The position numbers and the translations under genes are program-made. Shown one piece after another: positions 10,570 to 21,939 of a stretch of DNA of 64,000 nucleotides (position 1 is its first letter; each line of letters begins with the position of its first letter). Below the pieces are notes generated by a model. That model was not told the DNA's origin. It was given only the letters and a program-made list of their open reading frames with translations, and made no database searches. The DNA comes from Linnemannia schmuckeri. Lineage: Eukaryota; Mortierellomycota; Mortierellomycetes; Mortierellales; Mortierellaceae. The stretch covers positions 1,984,001 to 2,048,000 of the forward strand of contig JANATG010000003.1 of assembly GCA_029449235.1 (NCBI GenBank). Direction: 5' to 3'.

Positions 10570-12816
10570 TTAGGAACGGCCGGCACGAGGACTCACAAGA
10601 CCGCTAGGGATCCTTGACAGAGGCAGACTGGACGTAGGAGTGTGAGGACGAGGCAAGTACGACGATCCTCCAGAGTTAGATCCGGCACTCAAGGGAGTAG
10701 GAGAAGTCGACCGAGGAACTCTTGATGTTGACACCGAGGGGGCAGCCAACCGAGAGGGCATCGCCATACCCGACCGAGGAAGACCACTGCCCAACACCCT
10801 CTTGGACGAAGGGGACTGTGGCGGGGTTAACACCGCATAATCAGCATCTTCTTCCTGATGATAATGGTGTTGTTGCTGTGATGTACGTCCACTGGTGGGC
10901 AAGAGACTGCTGCTGGATCCATACATCGACAAACTCCGGGGGGCACCTCCTGCTCCTGCAACCTTGGGGCGCATCAACTGGCTAGTTCCCGTTGCATTTG
11001 AAAGACGCTGCGAAAGAGGTGTCACAGTGTCCCTTGCATGGGCAACCGAGGGCAACGAAGAAGTCGATGACTGAGATGAGGCGGGTGAAACCATGTAGGA
11101 CGAAGGACTCGACAATCGACCAGAAGGACCACGAGTAGGGCTGGTGAGCTGCGCGGGTGTAGATGTAGCAGTGCGCTGTGGGCTTGTCAACGTCCGACTG
11201 CCAGTAGTTGAAGGACGTCCAAGAGTCGATGACGATGCAGATCGAGAAGCCACTGTCGGAGGAGGGAGCAGAGTCGAGTTGCGGCCGTTTGTCGCTACAC
11301 CCGTACGCTTGACTGTACCAGGTGCTGCAATCTGACTCTTCTTAGTAGAAGGTGGTGCAATTCCAGAGCCAGCCTTCGAAGGAACACGCGAACCAGGTGC
11401 GACCAGTCGAGAACCAGTAGCAGCACCAGTGGTAGAACGACCACTGGCAGCCGAAGGCTTGACCAGCGACGACGATGATCCTGTCCTGGGAGCCTGCAGT
11501 CCCGATGCTGTTCTAGGTGCCTGTAATCCTGACTTGGGTGCCTGCAGACCAGACTTGGGTGCTTGGATTCCAGACTTGGGAGCCTGCAGACCACTAGGTC
11601 GAGCAAGACCAGTCTTGGATGCTGGCTGGGGTACACCTGTTGATCGAACGCCAGGCTGGGCTAGTCTGCTGGCGGGGGCCTTGAGACCCGAGGTAGCAGA
11701 TGATCCAGGGAGACGAGAGACACCGGGGGGTTGAAGTCTGCTTCCACCGATGCTGCTAATGCTACTCCTGTTGCTGATGTTGCTGTCTTGACTAAGGGTG
11801 CTGAGTCTGTTGTTTGATGATGAAGGCGAGGCGAGCCCTGAGGGGGCGTCCATGTAGTCGGCATCGAGGTCAAAAGGATTCCTGCCATCGGGGAAGCGAG
11901 ACGAGGCAGAGGAAGGTGCTCTCAGTTGTTTTGGGCTCGTGAGACCTCTCACCTCTGGGATCGAGGTCTTCATCGACAGTTGTGAGAATCCCTTCAGGGT
12001 CTCATCGAATGCCGGATCCTCTGTCGTCTATTTGCAGTTGTTGTAAATTGCATGTGGTGTTAGTTATTGTGTATAGAGACCATAGGAAGATGATCTATTA
12101 GGGTAATAAAGAGTAAAAAGGGATTGAAAAGTACCTCGGGCTCATCCCAGTAGTCATCTGATTGGCGATCGTCGTACAGCATGCTCGATGTGAATGATGC
12201 GCCTGTTGACCTTCTGCTCCTCTGACCATGTTGGATCTATTACCATTGTTCATTTGAGAGTAGGATGTGAGAAACAGTGTGTGAGTATGGTTAAATGGCA
12301 TAGATTATATTTTTTTCACTGTTGTCTTAGACAATGAAAGAGATTTCTCATGCATACCTGAACAGGGTTCTCATCGTCGTCACTAACGTCAAGCAGTGGT
12401 TGTTGCTTAGACCAGTCGACGGTCATGATATCGTCACCCTCCTCGAGGTCAAGCGGACATTCTTCGTTGATATCTGAGCCTCCGGCAATGAGAGCATCAA
12501 GGTTGACAGAGTCGTTGCTACCCTGGGAAGAGACCGACGACGACCGTGCCCTGCTAGAAGGAGGAGCCCATCCCGAGATGGATGAGGACGAGGACAGTCT
12601 TGACGACGAGTCGAATGCACTACTGCTGGTGCTGAAGCTGTAGGCCGCAATGATGTCATTGTAAGCAGCAGATGAGGGTAAGGGTATGTCGTCGTCGTTT
12701 GTTGTAGTTGTAGGGTTGATGTCGAAGGGTTCGTTGAGTTCGTTGTTGTCGTTGTTGTCGTTGTTGTCGTTGTTGTCGTTGTTGTCGTTGTTGTCGTTGT
12801 TGTCGTTGTTGTCCAT
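10570..12816 (-). CDS. Three-exon disordered protein with SxIP/SxLP motifs, candidate microtubule plus-end protein
   Basis: The exons, minus strand, are 12816-12358, 12236-12135 and 12027-10570, giving 672 residues. Both introns are GT-AG and the phases agree. The protein starts with eight Asp-Asn-Asn repeats, then an acidic region, a short conserved-looking exon 2 (RSRRSTGASFTSSM, SDDYWDEPE), and a long basic Ser/Pro/Gly-rich tail. The tail has five heptads of the type SGLQAPK and several [ST]x[IL]P motifs: TSIP at the first Met of exon 3, SRLP, SGLP, and SRIP about 15 residues from the C terminus. Such motifs in basic Ser/Pro-rich sequence are typical EB1-binding sites, so a plus-end tracking role is plausible but inferred. 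I know no direct homologue. Confidence 0.75.
11484..11597 (-). repeat. 21-bp coding repeat (SGLQAPK heptads)
   Basis: About five units encode SGLQAPK, SGIQAPK or SGLQAPR heptads, some separated by a few extra residues. The period of 21 bp keeps the frame. The heptads are basic and proline-containing, like other linkers in the same protein. Confidence 0.8.
12742..12813 (-). repeat. 9-bp coding minisatellite (Asp-Asn-Asn), eight perfect units
   Basis: Eight perfect copies of gttgttgtc (plus strand) lie directly after the initiator ATG of the minus-strand gene and encode (Asp-Asn-Asn)8. Perfect identity suggests recent slippage and variable copy number among strains. Confidence 0.92.
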
Positions 12817-13885
12817 GGTTGCGAGTGTGAGTGTACAGGTATGGTTTGTATGTGTGCGAGTGTTGTGTGGGGAGAAAGAGTAAGAAGAATAAGAGGGAGA
12901 GAAGGGAATAAAAGACAGTCAGTGATTCGCTCCGTGAAAATAAATATATGTATGTCTGGCAATTGTCTGACTGAAACTGATCAATTGTGGGTGAACAAAG
13001 AACAAAGAACAAAGAACAAACAATGAGAACGACAAAGAGACATGCACCCCAATGGACCCCCTTCCTTTCTCTCTCGTTATTTAGCATTGTTACCATTCTC
13101 GCCAGCTCCTCTTCTATCTGCTGCTCATTCTCAACCTTTTTTTTTTATGCCCCCTCTCCTTTACCTTTGCCCAATCCTCGTTCCTTATCACCCTCTTCTG
13201 TCTCTCCCAAACAGCCCAAAAGGAAAAAAAGTTGTCTCCGTGAACACATGGAAAGAAAGGAGGGTAAAACGGGAAAAGAAAGAGACGAAAGACAAGAGGA
13301 GAGAAAAGAGAGAGACAGAAAAAAAAAGGGTGCGAATACCCCCTTCTCTTCGCCTTATTTGCGATCCCACTTCGTCAAAAGTCAAAGGGGGGACATACAT
13401 TGGATAACATTGGGGTGCACTATCATATGCTTGCATTGCTTGATTTGGCTTATTGTTGTTGGTGCATGGTTCCTTGGTTTGCATATTGGATGAATGCTGG
13501 TTGTTGTTGATATCATCAAAAGGGGGTTAGAGGTATCCATGGGGAGCATCGTACCCCGATGCATCCTGCTTTTCCAATCACTTTCTCTTCTAAGCACCCT
13601 ATCATCGTTTCTGAGCAACTCTTACTTGAAGTTGACCAAGTGAAACAATGAGTCCATGGCGTGGGCAATAAAGAAGACATATAGATTCCAGTATGCCCTG
13701 ACCCCAATTGCCCATAGCCTCTTGCACTACACTCTTTGTTCACTCATATGGCCAATTGCCAACTGCTTACTTCCAACCCCCTCCTTTACTTCTCCGATTT
13801 CAAGAACAAAAAAAAGCAGTAATCCAACATTGGAGCAAACAATAAACGCAAACATAGCACACTCTTCATATATCTTCACTCCTTA
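12817..13885. other. Intergenic low-complexity region
   Basis: It contains the leader of the minus-strand gene ending at 12816 and a short direct repeat of aacaaag near 12996-13019. A C/T-rich block (13050-13210) is followed by a purine-rich block (13240-13335). Open frames on both strands are unsupported. I considered a terminal exon for the neighbouring gene here but found no frame with sensible composition. Confidence 0.4.
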
Positions 13886-14710
13886 CTACTCGTCCATTCT
13901 CTTCACCACCCAATGAATAAAAAAGGCACCAACAAAACTGCTTGTTTCATCTACAAATGAAAAAACGTGGTCCAAGAGAGCAATAAAAGAAGCAGCAACA
14001 AGGTACCTTTGATTCGAGAGTCCAGAGAGTCGGGACCCTTTCTCAAGGAGCATGGACTCTGACTTTGTCCGTTGCTGCAGCTGTTGTTGTTGTTGTTGCA
14101 GTTTTGCAGAGCTTCGCCTGGCCCTGGCCATCAACGAAGCTCTCAACTCGGACGGACGCACATTAACGTTCAACACCGGTTCCTGTTCTCCTTCTTCTCC
14201 TTCTTTACTATCATTATTATCTCCTGGTCCGGGGTCGGTTCCGTTGACCGTTGTTGTTGTGTCCGGCATCCTCCTGCTGGTGTTACTGTTATTATGATTA
14301 TGAGTAAGGAACTTTTGTTGGTGTTTTGAATCGTCGTTCTCGCTGAGGACCTGTTCGCTCTCGCCAAAGGTCAGCTGAACCGGTGACTGGACCTGAAGAC
14401 TACCATTCCGGTTATGGTCCGGTGTGAAAAGTCCTGTTGAGTAAGAAGTCGCACTGGAAGAAGAAGTTGTGGAGGAGAAGGAACCGGTGGAGAGATGTCG
14501 TCGTTGTTGAGCTGCATGAGCGAGCCATTCCTCTGGACAGGTCTGAATAAAGGGAAGAACAGGGGATGAAGTTGCTGCTCTCTGTAGTGTCCTTGTAGAA
14601 GAGTTGTTGTGATGTGATGAAGTGGAGGAAGTGGAGGATGCGGCGGGTGAGGAGGGGTGGCGAGGTGGGAGGGAGTCGTTAAACCTGGATGAGACTGCCA
14701 AGTCTGCCAT
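13886..14710 (-). CDS. Ser-rich protein of unknown function, ends uncertain
   Basis: The frame from the ATG at 14710 (MADLAVSSRFND) gives 274 residues; an in-frame ATG at 14914 would add 68 Ser/Pro-rich residues that look like translated leader. The less biased parts are LPFIQTCPEEWLAHAAQQRR and a basic helix (ELRASLMARARRSSAKL) followed by Gln-rich sequence. At 14003 a good donor (AAG then GTACCT) follows SGLSNQ. Splicing to TTTGTAG near 13951 would end the protein almost at once, and no better downstream exon was found. The last 35 residues (to VVKRMDE) may therefore be intron. No family is recognised. Confidence 0.5.
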   Translation of the reverse strand: MADLAVSSRFNDSLPPRHPSSPAASSTSSTSSHHNNSSTRTLQRAATSSPVLPFIQTCPEEWLAHAAQQRRHLSTGSFSSTTSSSSATSYSTGLFTPDHNRNGSLQVQSPVQLTFGESEQVLSENDDSKHQQKFLTHNHNNSNTSRRMPDTTTTVNGTDPGPGDNNDSKEGEEGEQEPVLNVNVRPSELRASLMARARRSSAKLQQQQQQLQQRTKSESMLLEKGSRLSGLSNQRYLVAASFIALLDHVFSFVDETSSFVGAFFIHWVVKRMDE

Positions 14711-14914
14711 TGTGGGGGTATTGCTGGAAAGAAGAGAGAAGGAAGAGGGAGGCGAAATGGAGAGAGGAGGGGAGAGTGGGGAGGGTAGGGAAGAGTGTGG
14801 AGGGATGATGGAAGGCCTGGTAAGGATTGAGCTGTTGAGAGTGAGGTGTGCCTTTGATGAAGAACTGGAAGAAGGAGGAGGGAAGGTATAGGAAGACAAT
14901 GGAGAAGAAGACAT

Positions 14915-17744
14915 AATGAAGAGAGAAGAGAGAAAGAGTAGGAAAATAAAATATACAAGAAATAGGCGATTGGCCAACTACTCTAGTATGATAGTAAGGC
15001 AAAACAGACAACGGCCAGATGGTGGTGTGGAGAGCTGTTCAATGATATATATCCGAGATGGATAGGATAGGATGTTGCAAATGGTGTGTGTAAGGGAGAT
15101 GTGGCAAACAAACAGAGCGTAGATCCAAACCAAGGGAAATATGCAATAATATAAAATAATAATAACAAAAAGAAGGAGAGCGTTTGATGGTGGACGGGTG
15201 GGTGGTGGTAATGGAGCAGAGTCAGTAAGATAGGGCGGGAGTGGTGTGGGCTGCAGGTGTAAGCGGAAGAAGGGGGGTAGAGGAAGCTCAGTTATTGGGG
15301 TTTGAAAAGAAAGAAGAATAAGGATGGACCACCATGGACCACGAGGGACGAGAGCGATTTGATTTGAAAACGAGAACTAAGAGTATGGGAGGAAAAGAGA
15401 AACAAAAAAAAAGAGACGAGAAGAGAGGAGTGGATGGATGTGAAGTGATATCGAGCGAAAAAAAAGAAGGGAAGAAAGAAGAGAGAAAGAGTAAAAAAAG
15501 ACGGAGGTAACACTAGGGAACAGCTAAAGAAAAGCAAGGGGGACGAGGGATCAAAAAGGGTATATGTAAGAGAGTGAGTGAGAAGTGAGGGTATGTGCGA
15601 GAGCGAGAGAGAAGTGGAAGGATGAGGGGTGATGCAGAAGTGAAGAAGAGCGAAGGAGAAAAGAGAGAAGAAAGAAGAAAGAAGAAAGAAGAAAGAAGAA
15701 AAGAAAAAAAGTGGAAATGGTGGAAGAGGCGGACACAAAGAAAAAGAAAAAAGAAAAAAGAACGGTGGGTGCAGATGGATTGCAAGCAACAGAAGCAGGC
15801 AGGGCATGGATATGCCATGATGGTTCACATGCACTGCCTTGTTATTCTTTCTTTCTTTGCTCATTTCCTCTTTTTCCACACCCGAACAAGCCATGTCTAT
15901 GGGGCAAACAGGGATATCTTTCTTTCTTTCATTCTCTTTCTTCTCTCTTCTCTTCTTTGCTTCCTTCATATGGGTTCCTTCCAATGGGCGTACCATTGCC
16001 GATCCATGGATGGCATCCACAATACCCATTCCATCCAAGGATCAAAAAGCAGCCAAAAAAGAGTGTGTTCCTGAGAAGAACCAACCAAGTTCTTGTTCAC
16101 GTTCAAAAGGAACAAAGCGAGAAGAGGGGACCCTGATCACACTGACCAAGGCTCAACCCAATATTTTTTTTCGTGCAATATTTTTTCTTACTCATGGTCG
16201 GTCCCTTGTCAGCTTACTATGTTTTGTGTTCACGCCTCTCTATCAACTTTTTTAGCACCGAAACTGAACACACACAAAAAAAAACATCCTCCATCTCGTC
16301 ATCGCCTAATCCGCATTGTCCGTCGACTCACACACACATACACCATCTACAACAACGGGTGAGAAGGGGGGTGGCGGATTTGGCTGTACCTAACAAAACG
16401 GAAAGAAAAAAAAACAAATCGCTCGATGACTACTTAGTGTTCCTGCAGTTTCCCAACCAGCTTGTGGATAGTGTGCCTAATGCCTACTTTTCCGCGGCGG
16501 CGAGCAGCTATCCCGCACATCCTCGTGCTCGTCCTTGCACTCATTTTTTTTCCACTTTCCCTTGCTTTTGCCACTTTCCCTTCCCCTCCCTTGTTGTCGT
16601 TTACCCAATCGCTTGATGGAGTGTGCGCATGGCTGCATAGATGTCCTCTTTTCCCACTTTCCCTAGTCGATTATGCCAAGCAGAAACACAACAAACAATT
16701 GGGTAATGCCTGTGCTTGTAAGCACCCTTACCATGGTCAAAGACACATAAAACATACGCACACCTTTTCCCCTTCACACCCGTTCATCGTTTTGTTTACA
16801 TACTCCCACTCCTTTTCTACGTACTCCTTACTACTTACTGTAACCCCCCCTCCCCATTTTTCTTATTTCCATGCTGACTGAGCCTTGCGTATGTAACAAA
16901 AGAGTTATCACACAAGCAGCAATGACCGTTGATGGTCCAATTGGCCATACATCTTTTTTATTAAACTCCTCATTCTTAGTTCCTTCTCTTACACATCCAA
17001 CCCCCTTTGTCACTTCTCTCTTGTCTGTCGTCTGCCTATCACCTCAATTAAAAAAACCCCCTGGCTTTTCATTCCAAAGGCCTACTACACGAATCGATGT
17101 CTTTCCCCTGTTTCTTTTTCACATTTCCTCCTCTACCCTTCCGCCAATCTTTCCCTTCCTTGCCTCGTGTTTCTCCCAAATTTCCTTTTTTTTTTTTTTC
17201 CCATCCATCCCTCTCGTAACCATCCCAGCCTATTAGCCTTTCCCTTTTCCTTTCCCTTGCCACCAAGGACTAACATGTCCATCCTTGATCCCGAACGCAT
17301 AATAACTAACGAACACCGATTTATTATCATGCACCTTCCCCTGTCGCTTTTATTTTTAAAACACGTCCGTCCAGTTTTTATTTTATTTTCCGGAGACAAG
17401 ATAAACGAAGAAAGAAAAAAAAAAAAAAGGAGAGATGGATGGTACCAATGTACAAATAAGATGGCCAAAGTGGAAACAAGACAAGGATTTTTTTATTTTA
17501 TTTTTGTCATCCTCTTTTTTTGTCTATCCGCAAGGGAAGACAAAGCCCATCAAGGCCAAAAAGGAAGCAAGGGTAAAAAAAAAAAAAAAAAAAAAAAAGT
17601 GCGGAGAAGAAAAAGAAAAGTTTCGATATATGCAAGATGATGAATGACACACCTACTACCCTACCCTTTCTCTCACCCCTCGAACCTCCAACACTCTCAA
17701 ATCTCCCTGCTCACCAAACTCCATTTCAGGGTGCTCTTCCATAC
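14915..17744. other. Long low-complexity spacer
   Basis: About 2.8 kb without a supportable gene. Positions 15290-15740 are strongly purine-rich (GAAAGAA and AAAGAAG runs near 15660-15710). A minus-strand frame of 248 codons here is almost all Phe/Ser/Leu/Pro and is a composition artefact. Positions 16530-17420 are C/T-rich on the plus strand. An A run lies at 17576-17598. No tRNA or structured RNA was recognised. Confidence 0.45.
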
Positions 17745-18286
17745 TTAGACGGAAGGTGTTGTTCCTCCAAGGGTTCCCGAGAACCGCAACAACCCACCTT
17801 CCTTGGAAATAGCGACCAAAGCGGGGCCTTGTCCGACAACCCGTGCGCGTGCAGGGCCATCCAGGTCATATCCGACATATTCTCTCAACACCTGCACCGT
17901 CGTCTCGCCTTGAATCGGTTTCGTCTCGTACACTCCGCTATCATCTATCATGTTTTTCAAGGCCACGCAGTTTGAAGGGAAAAGAGAGTAAGCATGAGCA
18001 TGTTGGTACGTTCGATTAGCAGGTAGAAAGAAGTTTATCCCCATGATTTTTTATCATCACAGAGAGAAGAAAGAAAAAAAAAATAACAACTAGCAAGCGT
18101 GTACGACCACAGGAGACCTTTCCCTCAGTGTGAACCCCAAAAATAAGTTACACACCCTCCTATGTCAACAACCGCAACATGCGTGGAATACATAACAAAA
18201 CATATCTCTCATGACACAACTTTCTTTTGTAATCCCTTCTCAAAGTCAGAACTAGTCATCCCTTTCGCTTCCTCCTCCTCCTCACA

Positions 18287-18317
<31 letters not shown>

Positions 18318-20647
18318 TTACCACATCCAATGATGAGTCTAGGACCGTTCTGGCCGGACGACAATGACGATGGTGATGATGAAGGGCCGCTGAAAATAAT
18401 GCTAGAAATCCCCGCCGTGCCACGTTGGAACCTATTCAGCACTTGGCTAATGATTCCATGTCAACAGACCAGAACAAAAAAGAAGGAAAGAAGAAGTGGA
18501 AATTCGTGCAAGCATTCCTTCGGGGTTAGGATAGCACGAGATTGATCAACACATATACACAAAAGTCATTCTCTTTCTCTCTTCACAAACAAGCAAATAT
18601 GTAAAAAAAAAAAAAATCGCTCATGGAATGACTGAAAACGATGATACTGTCCTTTTGTTTTCAAAGGCTACCCCAGTTTACCAACTTACTCTGTTTTGCG
18701 GATATCAAAGATCTCAACGACGCCCTCTGACGTTCCAGAGACTACGAGCGAATGCTGGGCAGAGTATGTGCACGCCCGCAATGGAGCCTTGTTATATGAC
18801 TTGCGTTGGAACGCCTATTTAAAATGTCAATAAACAAGGACTAATTGTCAATGATATGGATCTCCAAGATAAGAAATTAAAGACGATAGCGTGTTCATAT
18901 TCTTGAAGCATTACCTCTTCTGACGCCCGCACATCAAGTCCATAGAGAGTACCACCTTCAGAGGCTGCAATCACCAGCTTTCCTTCGGTTCCAACTTCCT
19001 TCGGATCTAACAATGGGTTTGCGATAGTCACGTAATAGGTCGTTAGAATATGGTTGATCCATTAAATCGACGCCACCAATTTTTATCTTGAATCCTTACC
19101 CAAAGCATGGCTAGATTCCACGGTGGATTCCCAAGAGTCCAATGCAATAGCGTTCACGCGATCCTCGTGTTGCGACAATGTCCTGATCGTCGTTCCTGAA
19201 GCCACTTCCCACAGCTTTACTGTCCCATCATTTGACGATGCTATCAAGCAGTTCGTAGAGGAAGTAGGGTTAGAAGAGGATGCCAAACTTGAATTGATAG
19301 TTCATGTACAAGCAATGGATATGAGAGTAGATGACTTACAGACAACGTTCCGTCCACGGTCGATGATAGCAGTATCCGAGATGGCTATATGTGCAAGAAA
19401 GTGACAGTTCAATTAGAGTTAGCTGTAACCAACCGTGGTTCATTTCCATAGTTTGGAGACAAGACTGAGCATTGTGTGGCATATTTACGTTTGATATGGC
19501 CCTTCATGGTGACTGGGCAGCTCCCATCAAGCGCGGACCAAACCTTGAGCAAGAAATCGCCTCCTCCACTGAGCACGACTATTAAAATAACAAATATCGG
19601 AATTAATAACAAGTTGAATTTCCTTAGTGGCTTTCTTGAATTGACATCGCGCCCTTGTCAGATGAAACATTGACCATCCTGCTACTGTACCTTGTCCAGA
19701 AGGGAAGAAGCGGCATGTGTTGACGTATTGTATATGGGCCTTCAGTTCTTGCTACATGACCATGTCAAGTTGAAAAAAATGTAAATGTCAGTCGTATGCG
19801 TATCGACAAGGTAAAGGCAACGACCCCGCAATGCCACATTCCCGCTCAGATTTTTCGTCCTGACTTACAGTGATTCTTCCCGACTCTGTCTCGCCAATCC
19901 TCAAAGTACCATCCTCAGATCCTGTAACAAATAATGCACCCTCTGGTGACAAATCCATACTCGAGATCTATTTCCAGTAAAACAACCATAGGAAGTTAAC
20001 TTTCGCGTTTCTTCCTTCCACGCCACACGTATCTCCCACGAGATTTCTTTCAGAGAAAATAATTTACCTTGGTAATACTAGAGCGCCTACCAGTTCCGTA
20101 GACTTCGATTTCGATGTTATCATACTCTGGAATCTTGACTTTGAACGAATACTACAAAGTTGATGAGATTATTTCGGGTCGGTGAGACATCTTTCTCTGA
20201 CACAATCCAGCATCTAAATTTTTCGTCAAGATTCTGTTCCCAGTCGTCCGCATGCGTGACCTCATCCAGAGTTGAGCCATTATATCCTAAAAGAAAAAAA
20301 AAACTTGACGTACGTTGGTGATGGTCTCGAGGATAACGCCATCATGTCCTGTCAACTGCACTTTCCGATCGCCTACAACCGCGACCTTGGCCGCTCCATG
20401 CACCGACGGCGAACCTAATTCGCATAATACACATAGTGGATAACGTGTCAGTCTTTGAATGTCCTTGCAATTTTTATTCGTTGAGTATATCTCTTTTATC
20501 CACATCCAGATGCATACCTCGCTTGTAGCAGGAAACCCAGAAGGTGCCAGTACTGTTGAGTCTGAGTGCGTCGGCAACGACATCTGTCCAGTCGGCCTGT
20601 ACAGTGACCTGAACTAATGCCGTGGGTGCTGATCCTTCGATTCCCAT
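17745..20647 (-). CDS. PAAF1: Proteasomal ATPase-associated factor 1 (PAAF1/Rpn14-like), WD40 protein
   Basis: Twelve exons on the minus strand: 20647-20518, 20414-20314, 20151-20068, 19967-19869, 19751-19691, 19578-19489, 19384-19340, 19240-19100, 19006-18915, 18814-18690, 18446-18322 and 17944-17745. They total 1293 nt and 430 residues. The order of recognisable blocks matches animal PAAF1: an N-terminal DWTDVV and FWVSC segment, FFPSG, VVLSGGGDFLLKVWSALDG, ISDTAIIDRGRNVV, SSSNDGTVKLWE, EVGTEGKL, and a last WD blade. PAAF1 and yeast Rpn14 are chaperones that hold Rpt ATPase subunits during assembly of the 19S proteasome particle. The exon 8 acceptor (TTGATAG) was chosen because it restores the phase and the WD repeat; a nearer upstream AG breaks the frame. 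It is head to head with the transporter at 21940. Confidence 0.92.
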
Positions 20648-21127
20648 TTTATGTTCTTGTTTCAGTGAGTGATTTATTGAATGTAAATGAGAGGGTGTAA
20701 TGGAAGAGGGGTGTGAGAGAAAATGTGCCAATCGTGAGAAAGTAAAAAAGTAGAAAGTAAAAGAGGTGTTGCGTAAGTGTCCGCGGGTGGCCGAAGCGTT
20801 TTTCTTTTTTCTTCCGCACGCGTGCAACCTTTCAGTTCGGCGGCGTGGTTGTGACTGTTTTGTTTGTATAAGCTGTAAGCAGTTAGCAAAAACGAGAAGA
20901 AAAATCTCATACATGATACGTTTTTTGCCAGAAGGTTTAAACAAAGACAGCGCCAACGATGTCCTTACGTTTTACGCTTGGGCATCGATCATGACCATGT
21001 GCGACTCGTCTCCATCCTCCTCCTTCCTTTGCTTCAACCTAGCAACGCATGTATCTTTCTTTCATTGATTGTTTCGCAATTGCATGAGCCGAGAGGATTG
21101 GTCCTCTGAACGTAGCAGTAGGAAGAC

Positions 21128-21162
<35 letters not shown>

Positions 21163-21939
21163 ATGAGATGCTGCAGGATATGAATTGGATAGTCGTCGTC
21201 TGTCAAAAAAAGAACACAAGATCGAGAGCATAAACGAAGAAGAAGGGCAAGGTAGCCCATTGACGCCATCAGAAAGAACCTGCGAACGAAGAAGGAATGA
21301 GAATCAGGTCTAGACTGTCACTCTTCCTCCTTGTTACTGCAAAAAAGAAATAAGGAGACATCCTCCGCCTTCTCTCTTTCTCCAAATCCTTGGCATGCGA
21401 TTCGTGAACTAAGAAGTAAACCATCCATCCAGCCCCATCGGAGATTCATTCCCTTGTCCTCCCCTCTTGGACCCCGCAATGAAAAAAACTTCTTATTTTT
21501 TTTTCTTCCGCTTCTCTTTCGACGCTCAAGAAGGGAGAAGAATTGAACACTCAGTTAGCGCATGCAGAACCTTATTGGCACTAAAGGGCGCTTTACACAT
21601 GTTTGATTCGTTTTATGAGTTCTTGTACCCTCGTATACATACCCTGTAAAAACTCCGTCTAAACAATCGACAAACAAGAAATAAAAAAAAAAAAACTTCT
21701 TCGAGGTCTCCCTCGTTTCGCCGGGATGAAGGAAGGCAGCGAGAGATGTATATAAAGGAGGGGGATCCGCCATCAGAAATCCGATGGGCCGCTTTCATCG
21801 TCTTTTCACCCCTCCTAAGCCTAAAAGACGTACATCACCATCCCTACTCGTCTCTGAATACCCTCATACATTCCACTGACAAAACAAAAAACAATACTCA
21901 TCGCCAACAACATCATCAACAACAATCAAAAAAAAAAAA
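20648..21939. other. Divergent intergenic region between PAAF1 and the transporter
   Basis: Both genes point outward. Short open frames here are Phe-rich and unsupported. An A run at 21129-21159 lies in the middle. The right part carries a TATA box and an A-rich leader for the gene at 21940. Confidence 0.5.
21751..21756 (+). promoter_or_regulatory. TATA box of the SLC35F-like gene
   Basis: TATAAA sits in the context gtatataaagg, 184 bases before the ATG at 21940. The distance suits transcription start near 21780 and a short A-rich leader. Confidence 0.55.

Noticed and set aside
15292..16038. Minus-strand frame of 248 codons
   Set aside because: Phe/Ser/Leu/Pro-only low complexity produced by purine-rich tracts on the plus strand; no domain and no neighbouring splice structure.
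21560..21800. Minus-strand small frames near the TATA box of the transporter
   Set aside because: Phe-rich, overlapping the promoter; no start or splice support.
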